In this document: positions 47,740 through 57,899 of the stretch, in pieces
Layout: the number at the start of each line of letters is the position of its first letter
Position numbering within the stretch: the stretch's first letter is position 1
Assembly: GCA_001692895.1 (NCBI GenBank)
Contig: KV748226.1
Coordinates: 1,180,329 to 1,244,328, forward strand
Length of the DNA: 64,000 bases
Origin: Cenococcum geophilum 1.58
Taxonomy: Eukaryota > Ascomycota > Dothideomycetes > Gloniales > Gloniaceae
Direction of reading: 5' to 3'
Translations under genes and position numbers: made by a program
Notes under the pieces: generated by a model
Told to the model about the DNA's origin: nothing
What the model saw: only the letters and a program-made list of their open reading frames with translations
Database searches by the model: none

Positions 47740-47880
47740 CCATATGGTAGAATTCGGCAGAATCTAAGTGGAATATGGCAGAATTTGGTAGAACTTAATG
47801 GAATTTGGTGGAATATGGCAGAATTTGGCAGAACTTAATGGGACCTGGTAGAACTTGGCAGAATTTGGCAGGAGGCGTTC
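47740..47880. repeat. GGCAGAA array inside Copia-2
   Basis: About twelve loose copies of a decamer like TTGGCAGAAC/TATGGCAGAAT, just after the shared hairpin and before the 3' LTR. Similar arrays occur at 12540-12880 (reverse), 16690-16745, 18765-18810 and 19705-19740. Confidence 0.8.
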
Positions 47881-47911
47881 TTAAGCACTATTAAAAACTA
47901 AATACTCCTAG

Positions 47912-48084
47912 TGTCTGAACGAGGTTGTCTGTAACTAATTGGGTTAGTTACGTGAGCTAAGCGAGCTCACGAAATCCACTAAATTCCACCTGTAGAATAG
48001 GGGAATCAATAAGCATTAATCAAAATCAGTTACTACCTAAAACTATTGCAATAGCAATACGTATCACCAGAAGTGATACGGATA
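47912..48084 (+). repeat. Copia-2 3' LTR
   Basis: TGTCTGAACGAGG...GTGATACGGATA, 173 bp, keeping more G than the 5' LTR. Confidence 0.92.
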
Positions 48085-48513
48085 TTATTATTTAGCCGCG
48101 TAGCAGTAGATTAAATATAAAACCCTAAAACAAATTAATTAAGGAACTAGACAACTATTAAGGGTAATAGGCCGCGTATATTTAGTATTAGAGATAGAGT
48201 AAATATCGTAGGACAAATAAATATTTGCTTTAGTGCACTCTAAGTAAAAAAACGGTTATCGCGAAGAAGGGTTCACTAACGCAATATAAACTAACCCCTC
48301 TTTTAAACAGCGAGAATATAGGGACGGTATAATCTTACTAAGAGACAATATTGCAGCAATAGTGCGAAAACGATAAGCGGCTAAGGAAGAAAATACTTTA
48401 GGCATAATAAGTAATAATATTAACTAAATTAACTAGACGGATATTATACCTCTAGTAAACAACTTAAAGATATTTTAGATCTTTAAGGGCAAAGATAAAA
48501 AGGAGGGAGATGG
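48085..48513 (+). pseudogene. Gypsy-1 tail between pol and 3' LTR
   Basis: RIP-altered text with short readable pieces (YRDGIILLRDNIAAIVRKR) but no known domain. It ends in a purine tract GATAAAAAGGAGGGAGATGG directly before the LTR, a fitting polypurine tract for a plus-strand element. Confidence 0.6.
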
Positions 48514-48938
48514 TGTTACGGACGCTTTAAGTACGATGTTACGACTACTAGGAGAGGAGTCGGAAGAAGCTAGTTAGTTAATTTAAGCACAGTCCAAGAT
48601 AGAGCCGATAGAGCTATGTGACGAGGAATGGTAACTAAAGGTCACATAACGTGATCTGTGTAATCTGTGTAATCTGTGTGATCTATAACGGAGCAGACAG
48701 AGCACACGTACACCACATATAAGGAGGATTTCATAGGAGCACGGTTGTGTATTTAAGGACCCTTAGTCCCTACCTAGATAGTTCCTTCCTTATAGTAATT
48801 CTTAGAATATAATTGGAGTTAATCTATTGGGCAACCACTCCACCAGTTGTTATTACGTTGTTGACTTTAATTTGCATCACCTACACACCTAGCCCAATAA
48901 CGAGCCCATCGTAGTACTTGCTACAAGGTTCCGTTACA
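48514..48938 (+). repeat. Gypsy-1 3' LTR
   Basis: 425 bp from TGTTACGGACGC to TTCCGTTACA, with short inverted ends. Inside are GATCTGTGTAATCTGTGTAA repeats and a TATA-like ATATAAGGAGG near 48718. It keeps many CpA/TpG and is the last repeat before the NLR gene. The partner LTR was not found in the window. Confidence 0.75.
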
Positions 48939-49089
48939 ATGGCGATTTTTACCGATAATATTGAAACGGCTGTAGGCGACAGCAGGAGGTCAATTGGTTT
49001 CAATTTCGAATATCATATTGTAACGCGACGTTCTAGAGCGAGGGTTCAGAGGTTCAAGCTAGATAATAATGAAAGACTTAGCATATGTC

Positions 49090-52000
49090 TTACGATATAT
49101 GTGAGAGAGAGAGTCGAAGTCGTCTAGGGTGAAAGTTCATCAGGAAGGCATAGGAAAGTTGAGAGTCAACCCAATTTGCGACGGTGCCGTCATCATTCGA
49201 GACATGGTGGCCCTCCGAGAGCAGCAGATTCCCCACGACTTTCTGGCTTAACACCGCTCCAAACCACATCGGTGTCCGACCGAAGTTGTCCTTTGACTTG
49301 AGGTTGATATCATTCCAGATCCGTAGCAGTTTGGCAACGGTCTTATCCTTTCCCACCGCCACCAACCACAGCGGTGTCAGTCCGTCGCTGTCTGAGTTAA
49401 CGTCAACGTTACTACGGACCAGCAATAGTCTCATGACGACTTTTTGGCTTCCCACGGTCGCCAACAGCAAAGGGACCCGGCCGTAATTATCCTTCGATTT
49501 AATGCTGATACCGCTCCGAGCCAGCAGTAGCTTGATTACGGCGTCGTGCTCCAGATTTACGGCCGACCGGATCCATGTCTTAGGAGAAGAAGTTCTCGAT
49601 ACTAAGTTCGAGTCGACGGGGTTCTTCACTGGCATGTACAGTTCCGAGCTACGCCACATAACTTTAGCTCTCCACGAACTCGGAACCCAAGAAATATATG
49701 CATCCTGACTCTGCCTCGCATCCCAAGAAATATATGCATCCTGACTCTGTCTCGCATCCCTCCATCTCGCAGCCGTGCTCAACAAAGCCCATGATTCTAC
49801 GGCGTACGACGATGGCCTTTTTCTGTAAATGTCCTTTGCCGTCTCTTCGCGTCTGTTCGCAGCGGTTAACAAAGAACCGGACTGAGTTCTCCTGCTCAGG
49901 GTTAACCAAGATGGCGCCCTTCCATGACCGTCCTTTGGTTGGGGTTCAACGCGGCCCGTCGCGAGCAGTAACTTTACAACCCCTTCGTGTCCATTTGCTG
50001 CAGCCCACCACAATGGCGTTCTTCCGTAACTGTCCTTTGCTTCGAGGCCGACGCGATCCGTTGCGAGCAGTAACTTCACAACTTTTTCGTGCCCATTCAT
50101 TGCGGCTAAGGTCAGGGGTGTTCTATCGCAGCAATCTTTAGAGGATAGGTGAGCGACACCGATGTCGAGCAGCAATTTGACCTCCTCTTCATTCCCATTC
50201 ACAGCAGCCCACCACAGTGGTGTCTGTCCGTCGGTGTCCCTGACATTTGGGTCATGTAGCAACTCGACTAATGTTAAAATCGCTTGCTTCAGTCCGAAGT
50301 ATGCCGCCAGATGCACCCCTGATACTTGTTTTGGCACTTGTTGACTATAGCAAGCGTCGTTAGAGGATAGTTTAATGACTCTCATCGCCTGGCTGGCAGC
50401 GGACAGCTTTTCTTGGCTCTGAAGGAAGCCTAAAGCTAGCTCTTCGGGTTTTAACGAAGCTGAACGAAAATGGTATCCCCAATATAGTGCGGAATAGTTA
50501 TAAAGAGCGTTAGACCGCAGTCGTTCCTCAAACTCCACATCTGTTGAACAGAATCCGGAGTTAAAAGTGTCAAATGAAGGATAGGTTAAGCAAATCCTCG
50601 CAATATCCCCATTCGCATTAGGAAACCAACGTGACTGCGTTCGCTCGAAGTATTCTTGCGTCGTGTAGTGGACTAAGCGGATAATATTACTTTCTTCATC
50701 AACTGTGGCCAATCCAGCACACACCGATATCATGTCTTCGACCTGTGGAAGGTTGTCTTCGTCAAGTTGAGACTCGCCAATCTCCACGGCAAGCGCGTGC
50801 TGAAGTTCTGAAGTAGTGAGCGGCCTCTTGGCGCAGGTGATCCACCACAAAACCTGCTTGGCAAGCTCTTCCTGGTCTTTGACTTGGCCATTGATTTGTT
50901 CCATGGCATCTTCATATGCGTGATCATATGCTCCAGATCCTATGGCCAAAGTCTTCAAAGCGGTTCGGACAGCCTTTGGCGCTCTCTTCCCGATTAAGGA
51001 TTCGAGATGGAGCTGTGCAAGCAGAAACCTAGCAGAGTTAGCATGATTCGGTCAGTGCTCGAAATAAACCACATACATCCCATCCACAGCCTTGATGATT
51101 CTAGTCTTGATTTCCTCTTGCAGTTCAAGACTCCGAACTACAAATGCTGGAAGCCGGAACATATCACCTTCCAGATATCTTCGCACGTCTTCTTCACTGG
51201 CACGGATCTCTAGCATTGTATTTCCCTCAAACTCTTTTTCGATGCTTGATATAGGCCGTGAAGTTGCAAAGAGATTTGCCCCGCATTTTGCTTGGAGGTT
51301 GAAGAGGCCTGACAGGAATCTTTGTCGACAGCCATCGGAAATTTGGCATTCATCAAGTGCATCAACGATAATAAAGACCCTCGAATATGTCGCCGCCACG
51401 GATTGGAGGACTCCCAAGATTTCGTCAAGTGATGGTCGCGTCCGTTTATCTTTATGGCAGTCATAGAGAGTCTTTACAATGTCCGCTAGGAGAGGTCGTT
51501 CCTGGCTGAGTTGCCTCAATAGACTTGCGAGTAACCTGTCAGCCTTCTGCTCGTCTTGACGCCGGAAATTGCAGTATATATACGCAATACCGATGGTGCC
51601 ATCGCCTCGGAATCGTNCATGAAGATCACGGACCACAATGGATGTGAGAATCGTCTTTCCAGCTCCGGGAATACCTGGACAAAACAGCGTCTGCTTGTTA
51701 GTCTTCAGCCAAGCTTGGTACTCTACTAAGTCCAGAAGCCATTGGCCTGTGCCTTCCTGCCGCCGATTAATGAAGTCGTTCTGCTGGTTGGCATAGTCGA
51801 TTGGGGTGAGCCAGTCGAGTATGGCTCGACGCTCTCGATCATCTTGACGTCGCACTAACTTAACGACATTGTCTCTGGTAAATCGCTCGTTAAACGAATT
51901 CAAAAGTGTGACGTTCAACGTAATACGACCCCGAAGTTCGCGGATGTCGTCAGGCTCCCACGTTAGTCGCTTCCACGCCCTTTTTACCCTTTTGCTGATG

Positions 52001-52335
52001 TTTCTCTGCCTCGGCTCCAACTCGCTATACTTGTCCAGAGTCTTTTCTAGCTCGTCAAGAACATTTTGACAGGCGTCAACAATATCCTTGAGGCCTTTCT
52101 TCTGTTGGTCGTTGAGCTCGCGTTCGGATAAGACGACATCGACATCTTGGAGGATAATGGAGAGGCTTCGGACTCTGTCAAATCAAGAAGTTAGCGGCGG
52201 TGAGTCATATGCTTGGGGAGCATACTCATCAGAGATGTCCTTGAACTGCTTCGGAGCACCGACGAATTTCTTTCGGATCTTGTTGGCAAGCTCGATTGCC
52301 GTGATAAAATCGACTACACTGAAACCGAAGCTCAT
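49090..52335 (-). CDS. NLR-type NACHT-ankyrin protein
   Basis: Exons 52335-52226, 52174-51077, 51028-49090; introns of 51 and 48 nt, GT-AG; 1048 residues. Start [20 protein letters not shown] opens a helical fungal N-terminal domain (Helo-like type) to about residue 110. NACHT: Walker A GIPGAGKT at 204-211, Walker [12 protein letters not shown] at 303-313, LFATSR near 338. A winged-helix-like stretch follows ([19 protein letters not shown] near 455), then ankyrin repeats with [19 protein letters not shown] and [20 protein letters not shown]. Such STAND proteins act in fungal non-self recognition and cell death. The stretch around 49940-49660 is not ankyrin-like, contains a 36-bp duplication and may be a frame-slipped repeat; regular repeats resume after it. 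One N at 51617. The stop lies about 150 bp from the Gypsy-1 LTR. Confidence 0.9.
49697..49770. repeat. 36-bp duplication in the NLR ankyrin region
   Basis: ATGCATCCTGACTCTGCCTC with CGCATCCCAAGAAATAT occurs twice in a row, giving the repeated peptide [12 protein letters not shown]. In frame, so it does not break the protein. Confidence 0.88.
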
Positions 52336-53559
52336 CGTGATATCAAGCACAGCTCTGCCATTAGCACACTAGAGAGTAGGTTGAGGGAAAGTAGAGAATG
52401 AAAGAAGAATGCCTTGCTGGCTTCGTAGACACGTCGTCTGCACTTAGCCTCACGAGGCTGAATCTTGCGTTCGCAGGCAGACTTACAGTGGGTGGCCACA
52501 AGTCTGCGCGATTGGGCTGTTTTACACCAAAATGCCCTTATATCCCTAGACAGTTTTGACCGAACAACGTTCTTAGATTTACTTTAGATTTTAGGATTTA
52601 AGTAAGATTTACTAAATATTCCTCTCTACTTACTTGGAGTTTTACTTTTTATACTTCTTATAGGTATAAAACTCGATATTCTAGAGCACATTTGTGAAAT
52701 ATTATAAATAAGCGAGAAAATTAAGAAAATTAAAAAGTAGAATTTAATAAGTTATATTAGAAGAGTAAATATAAAAATTAAAAGGCCTAAATTAAAGTAT
52801 ACATAATAAGAAGTAACTTTTAACCTTATTTTATAAGGGTTATAGTTTTTATCTAAGAATACGCTGAAATTTTATAATATAAACCGCCTGGTGGCAAAAC
52901 CCCATTAGGAAATGGAGGTTCCCCTTTGAGGGCAAAGCGCCTCGCTTATTAGCTTTCGCTAAGCCAAACCTATGTGCCGACCTTAACCATAAAAGGGCCC
53001 GCTCTCTGTATTTTATCTTTTAACCCTCCTTCTTCTCTTAAACCTCTTAACGCCGTGCTACCTCTCTATTGGATTATAATCCCAACCGCAAGGCATTTTT
53101 TACCAACTTGGCGTTAATACAAGTGCTATACTGCCCTCGTATTCCTAATATCCCGCGCCTTATACTAATAATAGTGCAGAGCAAGCGTGCTTCGGCCTCT
53201 CCGAATGTTATACTTATGGCTTAATCCTCCGATATCCAATAGGCGCTTTTATACTGCCTCTGCCTCTAGGCTTTTCGCCTAAAGACAATACTTCCGCGCA
53301 TTGGTAGCTATTTACTCTTAAATTTGGTCTCTGGACTACCTAAACGACTTCTTCTATTTATAAGCACTCTTTTTAAGCAACCTAAACTTAACTTAGACCT
53401 ATACCGTCCTTTAGTTTACACGGGGACCGCTCCGCATTAGCATAAACCATTAGATATTTTAATTGGTGCTATATAAATAATTTCGTAAAGGGATGATATA
53501 AAGGGTCCTTAAGCCGCCTCGGCTCGTCTAGCGTGCCGGTGTTAATTGGCTAGTGCTTT
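52336..53559. other. NLR promoter, then start of RIP block 2
   Basis: 52336-52560 has normal composition and is the likely NLR promoter and 5'UTR. From 52560 to 52880 the sequence is almost pure AT. From 52880 to 53559 it is mixed, with GC patches such as CCGCCTGGTGGCAAAACC. It may hold the end or LTR of Gypsy-3, but without a second copy I cannot mark one. No gene seen. Confidence 0.5.
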
Positions 53560-56500
53560 TATACTTGTTTTTAGCTAGATATCTTACTAGATTATACGGC
53601 CGCTCCTACCTAGGATGCGTTGTTAGTTCTAATTTTAGGTTGCTATTAGCAGCCTCGTTATATAGGCTAGAAACGTTCTTTGCCTTTTCGCGGTACTCCT
53701 ATAGAGAAGGGGCCGTACAATTTACCTATAGTAGTTTATTAATAAGGTCCAGTTCTATAGAGTTAATAGGGCATATCTCGGCATCTAAAGAGTCCATATT
53801 TAGTTCTACCCGTATTTAGGAGTTAAAGTACTCTAGTTATAGTAGCGCTTAGGTCTATAATAAGATCTTTACGGCTATCTAGTTATTTATATCCTGTTTA
53901 CACCTTATAAGAGCGTCCGTATGGTTAGTAGCGCCTAGCCTATATATAATTAGGAAGTTAAATTAAGATAGGGTATCCGCCTAGCGCGCCTATCGGGCCG
54001 TAAGGGCCTTTATTATTATAAAATATTCTAAAACCTTATAATTAAAAACTACCTAGATAGACTTAGGGGTGCCTTCTAGTTAGGCTTACCAGTGCTAAAA
54101 GCTAGAGATAATAGCTAGTATTTCTTTATCGTAAATCGGGTAGTTTAGCTTAGCATCTACTATAGTCTTTAAATAGTAAGCAATAGGGTACTATTCTCTA
54201 TCTATCTGCTTTTAGGAGTAAACGCTAGCTATAACACTATCTAAGGCATTAGTTTCTAGCATTAAGGGCCATTTTAGGTTAAAGTAGGTAAGTAAGGAAG
54301 CAGAGACCAGTCGTTTCTTAAGCTCGTTAAAGGCCTGCCTATATGCGGTATTAAAGTAAAAGGGCTAGTCCTTATAGGTAAGTAGGCTTAGTAGCTGGGT
54401 AATCCTACTATAGTTCTTAATAAAGCGTTAGTAGAAGTTACAGAACTCTAAGAATAACTACACCCCCTTTACAGTCCTTAGGGGTACCTATTAGTTAATT
54501 ACAGCCGTTTTTTTAGGTCTGCCTTAATTCCATTTATACTAATAATAAACCCTAGGTACTTTATACGCTTAGCGCTAAATTCTAACTTCTTAATATTAGC
54601 TTAGAGGCTAGCTTTTTAAAGCCGTTATAGGACTTTATAAATATACTCTTTATATTCTAGTTTATTTTTAAAGTAGATTATAATATTATTTAAGTATACT
54701 ATATAGAAGTCGTTAAGGTAGTTAAATAGTACATTATTTATATATCGTTGGTATATAGCTAGTCCGTTAGTTAGTCTAAAAGGTAGTACTTTATATTTAT
54801 ACGTTCCGTAATAGGTCCGAAATATAGTAAGGTTTTTTAATTTAGGGTCCATCTTAATTTGGTAAAAAGCCTAGCGGATATTAAGCTTTATAAAGATCTT
54901 AGCTCTACTTATTTAGGTTAAAGTCTTATTAAGTAAAGGCAGTAGATAGCGGTCTTTAAGGGTTAAATTATTAAGCTTATAGTAGTCGATATAGAAACAA
55001 AGTCCTCTATTTAGCTTTTTAGTAAAGAGAATAGGTAAGTTAAAAGGGGCTTAACTAGGCTTAATAAAGCCCTTATTTAGGTTATTAATAAGATACTACT
55101 TTATAGCCTATAATTTAGCAGTAAATTACTATCGAAGGGGGCTATAGCTAAGGGTAACCACCTTATCCGGCTTAATTTTAATCTTATAGTTATATAGTTA
55201 GTAAGGCAGGAGTATATTAGATACTGCTTTAGAGAAAATATCTTTAAATTTCTAGTATTAATAGGGCAGTTTCTATTCTACTAGCTCCTTATCTATTAGC
55301 TCGTCTTTCTCTTAGGCTAGAGCTTCTTTCTCTTTAATTATTTAATTAATTTTGTATAAGCTAGTTATAAAGGTAACAGTATTAGGCTAAACTAGGTTCT
55401 AGTAGAATCCTATAGCGCTAATATAGTAGATATTAACTAGTAGAAGGTCCGTGGGCTTCTTTATAAATATTTATTAGGCTATATTTTGCGGTATAGGGTT
55501 TATAGTCTTCTTTAGCTTATATTCCATTTTCCATAAGTTATCCTTCTAGTTTATTAGTTTAGTATATTATCCGATATCCCTAGCCTTTCTTTATAGCTAC
55601 ATAGGGCCTAGGTTCTCTATTAGGGACTTAGCTAGGCTACTATTAACTTCCTAAGTCTTTAGTGCGGGTAGTATAATATAGGCAGTCTAGGGGCAGCGTA
55701 ATATACAGATCTGTTGCGGATTAAGCTATATATCCTTCTTAAAAGCCTAGTCCCTACGCGTCGCATTAGCTTAGTAAACGGTATCTATCTACGGCCGTAT
55801 AAGGTTTTCCATTATAATACTAATCTTTTTTATAAAGGAAGGCGTTGGGGGTATAGTTTCGGGCTAAATAAGCTACCTATTCTATACGTTAAGCTATAAG
55901 CCTAAATAGGCTAGCCATTTTCTTCTTAAGATTATATTATAGCTTCCAAGGTCCGTAATAAGGAAGGGGACGTTATACTACCTTTGTCTATTAACACGGA
56001 GGCAAATCCGTAAAATAGTTATAATAGGTAGCCCTATCCGTCCGTTATAACCGCGAATAGGAATTAGTTTAGGTAGTTCTTTAAGGGGTATATTTAAAAA
56101 GTTAGCTAGTTTTATAGCGCACTTTATATTAATTAAGGTAAAGGCATTTACTCTTAAGTCAGCTAAAGTAGAGGTTAAAACTTATAAGGGATAGTGCAGC
56201 TTCTTCTACTAACTAGCCGACTTAGATTAATATATAATATATTAATCCCTTTTAACCCTAAAGAGGAGTCTTTCTCCAGGGTTCCTCTTTTTCTAACTTT
56301 ATATTATCCTCCTAAATTAATAGGACCTTATTTATCTTTACCTTTATTAGGTAGTTCCTTATAAGGTAGCCTATTTAACCACATAAGAAGTAAGCTCCTT
56401 AATCGCTAAGGGCCTATATATAGGGGTCACTATATATAGGCTAGGTATACACCAGGCCCATAATAGGGGTAGTTACGCGGCTAGCTGCTAGGTTAACTAT

Positions 56501-57486
56501 AGGGGTTACTAATCGTGCTAGGGCACTATAGGCCGTACTCGTAGTACTTATGGCCTAGTTTGTAAGGTTTCTAGTTTTTAGCTAATTAGCGCGTACCTTA
56601 ATTTAATAGAGGCTTTAGTTAATAGCTAGGCAATAGTTTATAAGTTTCTTTAATATCTATACTATAGTATAAGCTAGTAATACGGCCCGCTATAGGTCTA
56701 GGGTAAGCTTATTAAAGATATCTAGTAGTAGGTCTTTCTAGGGGATCTAGGCCTGTCCGGCTAGGTATAAAAAGCGGGTTTAGAAGGCTAAAAAGGTCTC
56801 CATTATTTTTATATTTAGGCTTTTATAGCTAAGGCGGGCGTTCTATACTTTAAAAGGGTCTTTATAAATAAAAGATAAGTGTTTAATTATTTCTTCTTTA
56901 GAGATAAAGGGGTCTATTAAGTCTTTAGTGTATTATGGGCGTAAATATATCTAGGCGTCTCCGCTAGTACGGCCGAAGATATAGGCTATTCTAGCTCAGG
57001 CGCTAGGGAAGTAGTCTGCATTAACTTTAAGCTTATTTTATAATTAAAGCTTCCAATTATTAAATATAGGGTTAGTTCCGTCTATAAGTAGTAGGGGGTC
57101 TATAACCTTTACTAACCGCTTTAGTACTATATAGGCCTTAGTAGATCTACTAAGGCGCTAGGATAGGGCCTAAAGGACTATAGCAAGTCTTTAGTTATTT
57201 AATAATAACTTATTATTAGATATAGGGGTATCTCTAGCTTTAAGCAGCTCTCGTAGTTATTTAATTTTAGTATTAGCAGCCGCAAGCTCCGCCTAGGGGG
57301 TTAAAACGTTAATTATTTCTTAATCTAAAGTATTTAAGGGTCCTATAGCTGCTTTACCTACTACTATATTTTATAGCATAGTAGTAAGGGTATTAGGTAA
57401 TTCTAGGTAATTTCTTTAGGGGTTCTAGTCTATGCGTGTTTTATAGGTCCCTTCCTTATAGTCCTAGTAATATCTTAGGGTCCTAT
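53560..57486 (-). mobile_element. Gypsy-3 remnant (gag-pol, no integrase seen)
   Basis: Minus-strand RT near 54852-54625 reads DPKLKNLTIFRTYYGTYKYK, then VLPFRLTNGLAIYQRYIN and YIVYLNNIIIY, where YLDDI is usual. RNase H follows at 54340-53880 (PLMLETNALDSVIASV, then LNYPIYDKEILAIISS). Protease and gag should lie between 55700 and 57486. It differs from Gypsy-1 and Gypsy-2 in RT sequence. No integrase can be read below 53860, so the 3' part is lost or unreadable. The 5' part is cut by Gypsy-2 copy B at 57487. Confidence 0.75.
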
Positions 57487-57763
57487 TATAGGAGGGTACG
57501 ACCTCTCTAAGATAAGAAAGTCTTAGTGCTGTCTGTCAGTCGGTCGGTTAGTCTATCGGTCAGTTACTATCAGTTAAAATTAAGCAGTAAGAAGAGAAAG
57601 AAAAGAGTGTATTAAAGGAAAATTGTATATTTATTAGTGTTGCCTAAGTTATTAAAGACTCTAAGGGCTCTAGACCGATCTATATAACTTATAAAAGGCC
57701 TAGGCTCTCTTAAAGCTACGCCTAATCTAGATATTAAATCTAGGGGGCCAAATCACACTACTA
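57487..57763 (-). repeat. Gypsy-2 copy B LTR (3' in element sense)
   Basis: 277 bp, TATAGGAGGGTACGACC...ATCACACTACTA, aligned with both LTRs of copy A. Confidence 0.9.
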
Positions 57764-57899
57764 TATACCTCCCCTGCCTAAGTTGTTATCCCCTAACGAC
57801 TTCTGAAACTCTAAAACTCCTTATCTTTAAAACAAAGGCGCGGTAGGTAATTATATGCGTTCCTTGCCTTTACTACAAACCCAAGATAGTAAATAAGGA

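Larger units (their letters stand above)
42102..48084 (+). mobile_element. Copia-2 LTR retrotransposon, complete but RIP-killed
   Basis: 5983 bp with 173-bp LTRs (42102-42274, 47912-48084) and an exact TTATT target duplication (42097-42101, 48085-48089). Plus-strand order gag, protease, integrase, RT, RNase H. LTR differences are nearly all G-to-A in the left copy. It sits in the 3' part of Gypsy-1. Confidence 0.92.
18370..48590. other. RIP-altered AT-rich block 1
   Basis: CpA and TpG are strongly depleted and TpA is dominant, while CpG survives. Former Gln and Trp codons appear as TAG or TAA inside recognisable retroelement proteins. Short inserts such as the 359-bp solo LTR and the 425-bp LTR at 48514 keep many CpA/TpG, as expected for sequences near the length limit of RIP. 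Confidence 0.88.

Noticed and set aside
48918..49127. 69-codon plus frame beside the NLR stop codon
   Set aside because: Begins inside the Gypsy-1 LTR and ends antisense to the NLR C-terminus; no conserved features.
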